Source of the DNA: UKL13-2 sp043793345
Lineage (GTDB): Bacteria; Pseudomonadota; Gammaproteobacteria; Burkholderiales; Usitatibacteraceae
Assembly (NCBI GenBank): GCA_043793345.1
Contig: JAYVXF010000035.1
Coordinates: 1 to 24,445, forward strand
Reading direction: 5' to 3'
Length of the DNA stretch: 24,445 nt
Shown here piece after piece: positions 15,956 through 23,515 of the stretch. The translations under genes were made by a program, and so were the position numbers. Position 1 is the stretch's first letter; each line of letters begins with the position of its first letter. The notes below the pieces were generated by a model that did not search any database, was not told the origin of the DNA, and saw only the letters and a program-made list of their open reading frames with translations.

Positions 15956-15976
15956 CGAAATAGGGGAAATTTCTAG
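15943..15976 (+). repeat. Short direct duplication of the ftsA 3' end
   Basis: GGGGAATTTCTAG (15943-15955, the last ftsA codons plus stop) recurs as GGGGAAATTTCTAG at 15963-15976, seven bases later and immediately before the C/G-rich repeat. It may be a slip or a footprint of the insertion next to it. Confidence 0.5.
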
Positions 15977-15981
15977 ATGGT

Positions 15982-16102
15982 CGCCCCCTCTCCCCAACCC
16001 CTCTCCCACAAGGGGCGAGGGGCTAAAGCGTCGCAAGTGTAGGCAGTCGCGCGCTTTTCTTCCCTCCCCCCTCGTGGGGGAGGGACCGAGGGAGAGGGGG
16101 GC
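15982..16102. repeat. C/G-rich CCCTCTCCCC palindromic repeat, copy 2 (ftsA-ftsZ gap)
   Basis: Outer inverted arms are at about 15983-15994 and 16090-16102 (one bulged base). The first 22 bases of the conserved part (15986-16007) are identical to 19591-19612. An inner hairpin with a perfect 9-bp stem (CCCTCCCCC at 16062-16070, GGGGGAGGG at 16076-16084) matches the divergent middle of the pdxA-surA copy. An eight-T run at about 16127-16134 lies too far downstream to make this a standard terminator. Confidence 0.8.
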
Positions 16103-16151
16103 AGGACGGGAAAGTTTTCAAGTTGTTTTTTTTTAGTTGTTCCACAGCAGA

Positions 16152-16155
16152 GGAG
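16152..16155 (+). promoter_or_regulatory. ftsZ ribosome-binding site
   Basis: GGAG seven bases before ATG 16163 is one of the best ribosome-binding sites in the cluster, consistent with the high FtsZ level cells need and with ftsZ being translated independently of ftsA, from which a repeat separates it. Confidence 0.7.
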
Positions 16156-16162
16156 AGTCATC

Positions 16163-17359
16163 ATGATTGAGGTAATCGATACAGAGCAACCAGAAGCGAT
16201 CATCAAAGTGATCGGCGTGGGCGGCTGCGGCGGCAATGCAGTCGACCACATGATCGGCAACGGTGTCGCGGGCGTGGAATTTATCTGCGCCAATACCGAC
16301 GCGCAAGCGTTGAAACGCAATCAGGCAAAAGTCACCATGCAGCTCGGTGGCACCATCACCAAAGGACTCGGTGCAGGTGCCAATCCTGAAGTAGGCCGTC
16401 AGGCGGCGATTGAAGATCGTGAACGCATCGCCGAGTTGATTCAAGGTGCCGACATGCTGTTCATCACCGCTGGCATGGGTGGCGGCACGGGCACGGGGGC
16501 GGCACCAATTTTTGCCGAGATTGCACGCGAAATGGGCGTGCTGACGGTCGCCGTGGTGACCAAACCATTCGCGTTCGAAGGTAAACGAAAGAAGATTGCC
16601 GAGGCTGGTATTGAAGCGTTGAAACAGCACGTCGATTCGCTCATCATCATTCCGAATGACCGCTTGATGGAAGTGCTGGGCGATGACGTGACCTACGAGG
16701 ACGCGTTCAAGGCATCGAACGACGTCTTGAACGGCGCGGTCGCGGGCATCGCCGAGGTGATCAATTGCCCTGGCCTCGTCAACGTCGACTTTGCCGACGT
16801 GCGCACCGTGATGAGCGAGAACGGCGTGGCGATGATGGGCTCGGCGATGGCATCCGGCCCGGATCGCGCGCAAGTTGCTGCAGAACGCGCCGCTGCATCG
16901 CCATTGCTGGAAGACGTAAATCTGACCGGCGCGCGCGGTGTGCTGGTTAACATCACGGCGAGCAAATCGTTAAAGCTCAAAGAAGTGCATGAAGTCATGA
17001 ACACCATCCGCAGCTTCACAGCAGAAGACGCGACGGTGATTTTTGGCAGCGTGCTCGACGAGAGCATCGGTGACCAATTGCGCGTGACCATCGTTGCCAC
17101 CGGACTCGGCGGCTCGGTGTCGAAGCGTCAACCGCAGATGGTGTATTCAGCGCCAGTGACGGCACCGGTGTACGCGCGCACCGGCACCGACGACGCAATC
17201 GGCGCGCCGCTGTCCTCCCCCGCTGGCGCGATCAATTATCACGATCTCGATACGCCTGCGGTGACGCGCCGGCGTCGCGATGCGACGGTGAGTGCGATGC
17301 AGCAATCGGGTGTTGAGATGTATGACATCCCGGCGTTTTTAAGGAAGCAAGCGGACTAG
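16163..17359 (+). CDS. ftsZ: FtsZ, tubulin-like division GTPase
   Basis: GTPase that polymerises into the Z-ring scaffold for septation. The product is 398 aa. The N-terminal nucleotide fold has VIGVGGCGGNAV, and the tubulin signature is G106-G-G-T-G-T-G112. The T7-loop region NVDFADVRTVM carries the residues that complete the catalytic site of the neighbouring subunit. A linker of about 50 residues leads to the conserved C-terminal peptide YDIPAFLRKQ, which binds FtsA and other partners. It is the last dcw gene here. lpxC, which often follows in beta- and gammaproteobacteria, is absent; the next gene is convergent rsmA. Confidence 0.98.
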   Translation: MIEVIDTEQPEAIIKVIGVGGCGGNAVDHMIGNGVAGVEFICANTDAQALKRNQAKVTMQLGGTITKGLGAGANPEVGRQAAIEDRERIAELIQGADMLFITAGMGGGTGTGAAPIFAEIAREMGVLTVAVVTKPFAFEGKRKKIAEAGIEALKQHVDSLIIIPNDRLMEVLGDDVTYEDAFKASNDVLNGAVAGIAEVINCPGLVNVDFADVRTVMSENGVAMMGSAMASGPDRAQVAAERAAASPLLEDVNLTGARGVLVNITASKSLKLKEVHEVMNTIRSFTAEDATVIFGSVLDESIGDQLRVTIVATGLGGSVSKRQPQMVYSAPVTAPVYARTGTDDAIGAPLSSPAGAINYHDLDTPAVTRRRRDATVSAMQQSGVEMYDIPAFLRKQAD

Positions 17360-17370
17360 ATTTTTCGCTG

Positions 17371-17415
17371 CAACATCCATCCGGGCGACCCCTCTGCCGC
17401 CCGGATGGATGGTTG
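17371..17415 (+). terminator. Stable hairpin after ftsZ, probable 3' end of the dcw transcript
   Basis: Arms at 17371-17387 and 17398-17415 pair over 17 bp with one bulged base; the inner 14 bp (ATCCATCCGGGCG and its complement) are perfect, and the loop is ten bases. It starts 12 bp after the ftsZ stop. No U-tract follows on either strand, so it is either a weak terminator or an RNA-stabilising structure. Its position supports a role for ftsZ rather than rsmA. Confidence 0.5.
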
Positions 17416-17439
17416 TCCCCGCATTTTCAGGCGTAGATC

Positions 17440-17499
17440 GCCATTTGGCGCGGATTTCATGGCACAAATGGCTTGAAAGGCGCGCCAGTACTTGAGTTT
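17440..17499. repeat. Possible rearranged CACCAGT element, copy C (ftsZ-rsmA gap)
   Basis: The tail at 17480-17499 matches copy B (12924-12943) at 18 of 20 positions (core GCCAGTACTTGAGTTT). Upstream, GCCATTTG (17440-17447) and CAAATGGC (17465-17472) are inverted complements resembling the CAGCCATTT part of copies A and B. The order differs, so homology of the whole unit is tentative. Confidence 0.4.
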
Positions 17500-17504
17500 A
17501 GTTT

Positions 17505-17666
17505 GTAGGTTGGGCTGGTTTCATCAAGCCCAACATCAACTTCACGACATTCGCTACAGCCAATGGTAGACGCCTGCCGACGATCAGTTATGCCCCGTTA
17601 CGTAAATTGCCGGCGGTAGAAATGTAGCGGCCCTATGTTGGGCTTGATGAAGCCAGCCCAAGCTAC
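17505..17666. mobile_element. MITE-like element with 32-bp terminal inverted repeats
   Basis: The ends 17505-17536 and 17635-17666 are inverted complements at 30 of 32 positions. Each end is itself a hairpin: GTTGGGCT and AGCCCAAC around a ten-base loop. The 98-bp interior has no credible coding frame. Elements with GTAGGTTGGG-type ends are common non-coding repeats in proteobacteria. It carries no transposase, so any movement would need one supplied in trans. It occupies the gap between the convergent genes ftsZ and rsmA; beyond it and the structures above I see nothing in 17360-17689. Confidence 0.65.
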
Positions 17667-17689
17667 GAGGCTAATCAACGACACGCACT

Positions 17690-18457
17690 CTACGAAACTG
17701 CGCAATCCGAGAGCGCAACAAACTCCGCCACGCTCAATGTTTCCGCGCGGCGCTTCGGATCGATACCGAGTGCGGCAATCGCATCGGCATTCAAAAACGG
17801 CTTGAGTGTGTTGCCGAGTGTTTTTCTGCGTTGACCGAATCCGGCAGCGACAAACGTGGCGAAGCGCGCTTCATCAATCGCCCGCAATCTTTCAGCGGGC
17901 AGCGGCACCATCCGCACGATGGCCGAGTCAACTTTCGGCGGTGGCGTGAACGCGCCGGGCGGCACATCAAACATTCGCTTCATCTGAAAACGATATTGCA
18001 GCATCACTGATAATCGGCCATAGGCTGCGGTATCGGGAGCCGCGACCATGCGATCCACCACTTCTTTTTGCAGCATGAAAGTGCCATCGATGAGCGCATC
18101 CGCAAAGGTCGCGAGATGAAACAGGAATGGTGTGGAGATGTTGTAGGGGAGATTACCGACGGCGCGAAAGCGCGGGCCAAGGCACGAAAAATCGAACGAC
18201 AATACATCGGCCTCGTGCAAAGTAAATTTGTCAGCAGGAAAACGCGCACGCAGCGCAGCCGCCAGATCGCGATCAACTTCCACCGCGTGCAGATGGTCGA
18301 GCTTGGTACTTAATGGCGCAGTGATTGCACCGGGGCCCGGCCCGATTTCGATAAGCGTGTCGTCACGCTTGGGCGCGATGGCACTGACGATGCGGTCGAT
18401 GTAATGACGATCCGTGAGGAAGTGTTGGCCAAAGCGTTTCTTGGCGCGTGGCAGCAT
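17690..18457 (-). CDS. rsmA: RsmA (KsgA), 16S rRNA A1518/A1519 dimethyltransferase
   Basis: SAM-dependent enzyme that dimethylates two adjacent adenines near the 3' end of 16S rRNA, a late 30S maturation checkpoint. The product is 255 aa. It has KKRFGQHFL at the N-terminus, SAM motif I LIEIGPGPGAIT (residues 35-46) and catalytic motif IV N102-L-P-Y105. The start at 18457 gives the usual N-terminus. The frame is open 36 bp further upstream, but that stretch reads SRLRGNDG, the translation of the repeat next to it. It is the last gene of the lptD-surA-pdxA-rsmA group, as in many proteobacteria; apaG/apaH do not follow here. Confidence 0.96.
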   Translation of the reverse strand: MLPRAKKRFGQHFLTDRHYIDRIVSAIAPKRDDTLIEIGPGPGAITAPLSTKLDHLHAVEVDRDLAAALRARFPADKFTLHEADVLSFDFSCLGPRFRAVGNLPYNISTPFLFHLATFADALIDGTFMLQKEVVDRMVAAPDTAAYGRLSVMLQYRFQMKRMFDVPPGAFTPPPKVDSAIVRMVPLPAERLRAIDEARFATFVAAGFGQRRKTLGNTLKPFLNADAIAALGIDPKRRAETLSVAEFVALSDCAVS

Positions 18458-18463
18458 GCTCAC

Positions 18464-18539
18464 CCCGTCATTCCCGCGAAGGCGGGAATCCAAGTCTGGC
18501 TGACCGAACTTGGATTCCCGCCTTCGCGGGAATGACGGG
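18464..18539. repeat. dRS3/REP-like palindromic repeat, copy 2
   Basis: Perfect 32-bp inverted repeat (18464-18495 and 18508-18539) with a 12-base loop, the same element as at 6439-6509. It fills the pdxA-rsmA gap. One arm ends six bases upstream of the rsmA start codon, so the hairpin in the mRNA would sit directly over the rsmA translation start region. Confidence 0.9.
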
Positions 18540-18574
18540 TATTTTCAGTGTCGCCATTATTTCTGATGGCTCGT

Positions 18575-19546
18575 TTAACCATGGCGCGAAAGTTGAGTTG
18601 CCAAATTGATCGCCGCCATCATGCTGCCGGTTTCAATTTTTCCAGTGCCTGCCAAATCCAGCGCGGTGCCGTGGTCAACCGAGGTGCGGATGATCGGCAA
18701 TCCGAGCGTGACATTCACGCCCTCGCCAAAACTTGCATATTTCAGCACCGGCAATCCCTGATCGTGATACATCGCCAGTACCGCATCGGCGTGTTGCAAA
18801 TGGCGCGGCGTAAATAATGTGTCGGCAGGCAATGGTCCTTCAAGCAGCATGCCCTCAGCGTTGAGTTTTTCCACCACCGGAATGATCACGTCAATTTCTT
18901 CGCGACCCAGATAGCCGCCTTCGCCTGCGTGCGGGTTCAAACCTGCAACCAGAATGCGCGGCTGCGCGATGGCGAATTTTGATTTGAGATCCGCATGCAG
19001 AATACGCAACGTCGTCATCAGAGATTCGCGGGTTATCGCAGCGGGCACGTCTTTGAGTGCCAGATGGGTGGTGGCGAGTGCGACGCGCAGGATCGGCGTT
19101 TGACGACCCACCAGCATCATCACGACCTGCGGCGTAGCGGTTTTTTCTGCAAGGTATTCGGTGTGGCCGGTGAAGGCAATACCGGCGTCGTTGATGGCGC
19201 CTTTGTGTACGGGAGCCGTCACCATCGCCGCGAATTCATTTGCCTGGCAGCCATCGAGCGCGCGATCAATTAATTGCAGGACGTAATGGCTATTGGCGTG
19301 ATTGAGTACGCCGGCTTTTGTGTCGGCGGTTAGCGGGACGTGTTCAATATGTACGTTAACAGCCGAGGCCGGCCAAGGGAGGCCGAGCGTAGCGGCGCGT
19401 TCGGCGAGCAGATTTTTGTCCGCAAGAAAAACATATTCAGTACTTGCGTCTGCAGCGAGGTGTGGGGCGACGAGTACACAAAGATCAGGGCCGATGCCTG
19501 CGGGTTCGCCCGAGGTGATGGCGATGGTGAGCTTGGATGCGCGCAT
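18575..19546 (-). CDS. pdxA: PdxA, 4-hydroxythreonine-4-phosphate dehydrogenase
   Basis: NAD-dependent enzyme of the DXP-dependent pyridoxal phosphate pathway; it oxidises 4-phosphohydroxy-L-threonine for condensation by PdxJ. The product is 323 aa. It has ITSGEPAGIGPDL at residues 10-22 and the three metal-binding histidines H161 (TTHLAL), H206 (NPHAGEGG) and H261 (YHDQGLPVLK), five positions before the E. coli equivalents. The start is the ATG at 19546, matching the family N-terminus; an in-frame ATG 45 bp upstream adds an unconserved extension and is rejected. No clear ribosome-binding site is seen. A 221-bp repeat-rich gap separates it from surA. Confidence 0.95.
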   Translation of the reverse strand: MRASKLTIAITSGEPAGIGPDLCVLVAPHLAADASTEYVFLADKNLLAERAATLGLPWPASAVNVHIEHVPLTADTKAGVLNHANSHYVLQLIDRALDGCQANEFAAMVTAPVHKGAINDAGIAFTGHTEYLAEKTATPQVVMMLVGRQTPILRVALATTHLALKDVPAAITRESLMTTLRILHADLKSKFAIAQPRILVAGLNPHAGEGGYLGREEIDVIIPVVEKLNAEGMLLEGPLPADTLFTPRHLQHADAVLAMYHDQGLPVLKYASFGEGVNVTLGLPIIRTSVDHGTALDLAGTGKIETGSMMAAINLATQLSRHG

Positions 19547-19590
19547 GGAATGTGATCCGGTGTTTGAATGCGGTGATTTCCCAGAGATCA

Positions 19591-19650
19591 CCCTCTCCCC
19601 AACCCCTCTCCCCTCAAGGGAGAGGGGCTACTTCTTCCCTCGCTCCTCGT
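19591..19650. repeat. C/G-rich CCCTCTCCCC palindromic repeat, copy 3 (pdxA-surA gap)
   Basis: The first 22 bases are identical to 15986-16007. An internal hairpin has a perfect 10-bp stem (CCCCTCTCCC at 19603-19612, GGGAGAGGGG at 19618-19627). The following CTTCCCTC...CTCGTGGG segment also matches copy 2. It continues directly into the tandem array at 19651. Confidence 0.8.
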
Positions 19651-19760
19651 GGGACAAGGGAACACTTGAAGCGAAGCAGAGGGATCGAGGGACAAGGGCA
19701 CACTTGAAGCGAAGCAGAGGGATCGAGGGACAAGGGCACACTTGAAGCGAAGCAGAGGGG
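19651..19760. repeat. Three tandem copies of a 38-bp unit
   Basis: Units at 19651-19688, 19689-19726 and 19727-about 19760 (last one truncated) share GGGACAAGGG, ACACTTGAAGCGAAGCAGAG and GGATCGA. Units 1 and 2 differ at one base (A or C after the third G run). The array ends eight bases before the surA stop complement. A single inverted relative is at 10355-10387. There are no spacers, so this is not CRISPR. Confidence 0.9.
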
Positions 19761-19767
19761 GCTAACG

Positions 19768-21156
19768 TCACTTCTCTTCAAGCTTTAACTCAACAAACGC
19801 ACGATCCCGCGCCTGTCTCAACCAGTCATCCACGGCCTCATCGGTTTTGCGTAAACGAATGACGTTGCGCGCAGCGGCGCGGCGACGCTCCTCTGAAACA
19901 CCTTCGGTACGGCGTTCCTCGACTTGCATCAGGTGCCAGCCAAACTGGCTTTGCACCGGTGCGGAAATTTCGTTGTCACGCAACTGGTTCATCGCGCGCT
20001 CAAATTCCGGTACGGTATCGCCCGGCGACAGCCAGCCCAACTCACCGCCCTTGGTCGATGAAGGATCATCCGAATGCACCTTGGCAAGCTCCGCAAAATC
20101 GGCACCGCCAATGATGCGTTCACGCAGTCGGGCGAGGCGTTCGCGCGCGTCGACGTCGGTCACGCCTTCTTTGAGCCGGATCAGGATGTGGCGCGCACGC
20201 GTTTGCTGAATCGTTGGCTGGTCGTTGCGGCCACGCTTGTCGAGCAGCTTGACGATATGAAAGCCGTTGGCGCTGCGCAAAATATCGGTGACGTCACCTT
20301 GCTTCAACGCAGAAAGTGCTTCCAGAAAAATCGCCGGCAGCCGGCCCGACGGACGCCAGCCGAGATTGCCACCTTGCAGTGCATCGGGTGCATCAGAAAA
20401 TTGCGCCGAGATTTGTGCAAACTCCGCGCCCTTCCTTAATTCGCCGAGCGCCTGTACTGCGCGTTTACGTTTCGCTTCTATCTGCGCCGAGGTCGCCTGC
20501 TCGGGCACCAGCACCAGAATATGCGCGAGACGGAATTCCTGGTCGGTGTTTGCCTCGCGCGATTCGAGCAGCAATTGTGTATCGATTTCGGCATCGGTCA
20601 CGTTGATGTTGCCGCCGACTTCGCGTTCGCGCAGCCGTGTCTTCATCACCTCACCGCGAATTTCTTCGCGAAATTTCGACCAGCGAATACCGTCCTGCTC
20701 GGTCAGTCGGCGAAATTCGGTCATGGATAGACTATTTTCATCGGCGATGCGCTGCAACGTTTTGTCGAGCGTGTCGTCATCAACTTTGACGCCGGTGTCC
20801 TTTGCTTCCTGCACCTCGACCAGATCAAGCACCATGCGGTCAAGCAATTGCTTCTTGAGCACCTCGGTCGATGGCAATTGCGTGCCCTGTTTTTTTAATT
20901 GCGCGGCGACCGTTGCCATGCGCTCGTTCAGGTCATTCATGGTGATGACTTCGTTATTCACCACCGCCACGATGCGATCAAGCTCGATCACGCCGCCGGG
21001 CTTTACGCGGGTTGAGAGTTTGGTGTCGAGCTTGGGCGCGGGTGGCGCGAACAATGGCGTCGTCGGCGCAGGCGTCGCAAACGGCGACTGCGCGCCTGCC
21101 AACGAGACGGCGGCACAAACGGCGGCGAGACAAGTTCGAAAAAAACGATGTTTCAT
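19768..21156 (-). CDS. surA: SurA, periplasmic chaperone and peptidyl-prolyl isomerase
   Basis: Periplasmic chaperone for outer-membrane beta-barrel proteins, including LptD encoded just upstream. The product is 462 aa. It has a Sec signal peptide (residues 1 to about 22), a Pro/Ala linker (about 24-42), the SurA N-terminal chaperone domain (about 58-180), parvulin domain 1 (about 207-308, starting FRLAHILV and containing GGNLGW) and parvulin domain 2 (about 320-416, RARHILIRL, GGELGW and SQFGWHLMQV), then a C-terminal chaperone helix. The start at 21156 places the signal peptide first; a longer frame adds 17 residues overlapping lptD and masks it. The gap to lptD is 19 bp. Confidence 0.96.
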   Translation of the reverse strand: MKHRFFRTCLAAVCAAVSLAGAQSPFATPAPTTPLFAPPAPKLDTKLSTRVKPGGVIELDRIVAVVNNEVITMNDLNERMATVAAQLKKQGTQLPSTEVLKKQLLDRMVLDLVEVQEAKDTGVKVDDDTLDKTLQRIADENSLSMTEFRRLTEQDGIRWSKFREEIRGEVMKTRLREREVGGNINVTDAEIDTQLLLESREANTDQEFRLAHILVLVPEQATSAQIEAKRKRAVQALGELRKGAEFAQISAQFSDAPDALQGGNLGWRPSGRLPAIFLEALSALKQGDVTDILRSANGFHIVKLLDKRGRNDQPTIQQTRARHILIRLKEGVTDVDARERLARLRERIIGGADFAELAKVHSDDPSSTKGGELGWLSPGDTVPEFERAMNQLRDNEISAPVQSQFGWHLMQVEERRTEGVSEERRRAAARNVIRLRKTDEAVDDWLRQARDRAFVELKLEEK

Positions 21157-21175
21157 GATGGGTACTCTAGAAAAA

Positions 21176-23515
21176 TTATCGACCGTATTGGTCACCGGCA
21201 CGGTCATCAGACCGCCGGTAGCCGGAAATGTTCTGCTTCAGGGTTTCCAGCGGATTAATGCCCAGTTTGGAGAGACCTTTCAACTCCAACTGGAACTGGA
21301 TCGAGTTTGAATATTTCTCGGTCGCCGTGGCGAAACGATGCGCCACCAAACGAAATTCCCAGCAACCCTGATTATACTCGACACCCAGCAAACCCTCGAT
21401 CAAACGCCCGTCGCGCATCGAGTAGTTGGCGCGCGCCAGCAGCGTCAATGCGGGTGCGACCCGGCCGAACGGCCACTGTGTGGAAATGTCGATTTGCTTT
21501 AGCGATTCACGGCTAAAGCGATAGCTGAAATTGAGCAAACGACTGTCCTCACCGTGGTAGCGCGCCGAAACGTTGGTTTTCTGGAATTGTTTGGTTGAGG
21601 CCGAATACTGGAATCCCGAATCGAGCGTCCAGCTATCTGAAATCTGGCCAGACAATGCGGCCAGAAAATCGGAGCGACTGATATTGCCCTGCACGGGCCC
21701 CGAGATCCCCGATGTATCCGTTGACAACAGCGCCACCCGTTGCGGACCGAAATAATAGCGTTGGCCGATGGCCGCGCGTAGCCGCTCGATGCCGGTGAGA
21801 TTCTCGATAAAGCGCGTCGTGACGGCCGCAGTGGCCTGACGCGCATCCGAAATACGATCACCGCCGACGAAAAGATTTTCATTAAAAATTTGCGCGAAAC
21901 TGAAGTCGGTTTCTGCTGTGGAAAATAACGGCAGTTTGTTCTGGTCGCGAAACGGCACGTACAGCAAAAACAATCGTGGCTCGAGCGTCTGCGTGATTGG
22001 CTGGCTGAAAAATGTCGCCGCGCGCTCAAACGCCAAGCCACTATCGACACTCATTATCGGTAGCGCGCGCGTGCCGCCCTCGAAACCAGCGGTGTTGCCG
22101 GTAAGGTCATAGCGCGTCGCGTGGAAACCTGCTTTCGGCGTGATGAATCCATACGGGCGCGTGATCGGGTAGGACACAGACGGATAAAGTATCCAGCGAT
22201 TTCCGCTCACCTGCGTCGGGTGTTCAAACGCGGTAAATTCGCCGAGCGTGTTGAACTCAAAACCATTCCAGCGATTCGGGCGCGCGTTAAATGTAATCTG
22301 CGGCGCGAGTCGGTAAGGTGACGTGATCGGCGCGGTGGGATCCTGCAAGGTTTGAAAACTCAGGTAACGCGCGCTCAGGTTGCCAAAGTCGCTCGCGTAA
22401 TTGAGCGCAACATCACGCGGCAAAAAGGTCTGCGCGGTATTACTGATGCGGGTGGAAAGATCGCGAAAATAATTGTCGTCCGAGACTCTCTGTGCGTTGA
22501 TCGATGCACTCCAGCCCCGCGCCAGCCAGCGCTCGAGATTTTGATAATGGCGCAGCGAGGCGAGATAGCGATCACGGTCCGCGAGGCGATCATGCGGCAA
22601 ATATTCAGTGTCGATCTGGCCAAAATAGCTCCGGTCGAGGTAGCGAAATTCCGTGCCGAGCTGTAAGCCACGCCGGGTAAAAACCTTAGGCGTAATGGTC
22701 GCGTCAAGATTGGGCGCGATATTCAGGTAATACGGAATTGACAGCTCGATACCGCTGTTGGATGAGGTGCCAATGGTCGGCGGCAGGAAGCCCGATTTGC
22801 GCTCGTTATTCAACGGGAACGTCATGTACGGCATATACAAAATCGGCACGCCTTTAAATTCAACCACCGCGTTATAGCCGGTGCCGATATTGCGCGCCCG
22901 ATCAAGCGACAATTCGGATATCCGCAGATACCACTCGCTGTCGTCGAGCTTGCAGGTCGTGTAGAAAGCGTCGAACAGCCGCTCCTGGTCAGGCCCCTCA
23001 AAATTCATCCGCTTGGCGGCACCGCGTGCCTCAAAGCGCTGCGCGGGCCGCGCTGGATTCTTGGAGAAGAAAAAGGTTGGATCTTGAAGGTTGCCGATTT
23101 CGTCCTCAACCTTCAGTTTCAAATCGCGCCCCGTGACGATATCGCCGTCACGATTCAAATTCACCTTGCCCGGCGCCAACGCGGTATCCGTGGCTTGATC
23201 GTAATCGATGCGCTCCGCGTTAAGCGACATGCCGCCTTGTGTGAGCACAACATCGCCACTGGCCGACACATTTTTATCATTGACGGCATCGATGCGGTCC
23301 GCCGAAATGACGCGCGCTGCCGCTTTGGGCGGACGACCAATCAGCGCGCCTGGCGTGGGCAAGACTTTGTCCGCTTTTAGCCCCTCGCGGATCGCGGCGT
23401 CAAGATCGGCCTGAGTGGGCGGCGCGGCTTGCTGTGCATGCGCCGGTGTCATTTTTACCGCGCATGCACTCGCCATCACCAACGCCAGTGCGATGCACAA
23501 GCGTGAACGGCTCAT
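21176..23515 (-). CDS. lptD: LptD, outer-membrane LPS-assembly protein
   Basis: Beta-barrel that inserts lipopolysaccharide into the outer leaflet with LptE. The product is 779 aa. It has a signal peptide with cleavage likely after AHA27, an OstA/LptA-like beta-jellyroll domain (about residues 65-165, starting with SADRIDAVNDKNVSASGD), then a large barrel with alternating aromatic strands and the typical VPILYMPYMTFPLNNERKSGFL stretch shared by LptD proteins. The mature form has only two cysteines, C188 (TTCKLDD) and C718 (QGCW), so one interdomain disulfide is expected rather than the two of E. coli. The start is the ATG at 23515; the frame continues 120 bp upstream past the divergent gene start and is rejected there. 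Confidence 0.94.
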   Translation of the reverse strand: MSRSRLCIALALVMASACAVKMTPAHAQQAAPPTQADLDAAIREGLKADKVLPTPGALIGRPPKAAARVISADRIDAVNDKNVSASGDVVLTQGGMSLNAERIDYDQATDTALAPGKVNLNRDGDIVTGRDLKLKVEDEIGNLQDPTFFFSKNPARPAQRFEARGAAKRMNFEGPDQERLFDAFYTTCKLDDSEWYLRISELSLDRARNIGTGYNAVVEFKGVPILYMPYMTFPLNNERKSGFLPPTIGTSSNSGIELSIPYYLNIAPNLDATITPKVFTRRGLQLGTEFRYLDRSYFGQIDTEYLPHDRLADRDRYLASLRHYQNLERWLARGWSASINAQRVSDDNYFRDLSTRISNTAQTFLPRDVALNYASDFGNLSARYLSFQTLQDPTAPITSPYRLAPQITFNARPNRWNGFEFNTLGEFTAFEHPTQVSGNRWILYPSVSYPITRPYGFITPKAGFHATRYDLTGNTAGFEGGTRALPIMSVDSGLAFERAATFFSQPITQTLEPRLFLLYVPFRDQNKLPLFSTAETDFSFAQIFNENLFVGGDRISDARQATAAVTTRFIENLTGIERLRAAIGQRYYFGPQRVALLSTDTSGISGPVQGNISRSDFLAALSGQISDSWTLDSGFQYSASTKQFQKTNVSARYHGEDSRLLNFSYRFSRESLKQIDISTQWPFGRVAPALTLLARANYSMRDGRLIEGLLGVEYNQGCWEFRLVAHRFATATEKYSNSIQFQLELKGLSKLGINPLETLKQNISGYRRSDDRAGDQYGR

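Noticed and set aside
16062..16134. Hairpin plus T-run after ftsA as an intrinsic terminator.
   Set aside because: The eight-T run is about 40 bases from the nearest strong stem, too far for Rho-independent termination; the hairpin belongs to the repeat family.
18458..18493. Longer rsmA start adding 12 residues that include SRLRGNDG.
   Set aside because: Those residues are the translation of the palindromic repeat, and RsmA proteins normally begin shortly before the KKRFGQHFL motif.
19651..19760. Regular repeats that might suggest a CRISPR array.
   Set aside because: The 38-bp units are directly contiguous with no unique spacers, and there are no cas genes.
20267..21310. A 347-codon open frame on the + strand, antisense to surA and the lptD 3' end.
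   Set aside because: Its translation is Ser/Arg/Cys-rich with no domain pattern, and it lies wholly antisense to two clearly recognisable genes. It is a codon-bias shadow.
23458..23470. Possible lipobox (ASAC) in the LptD signal peptide.
   Set aside because: LptD is not a lipoprotein, the position -3 residue is atypical, and a standard AHA cleavage site follows nine residues later.
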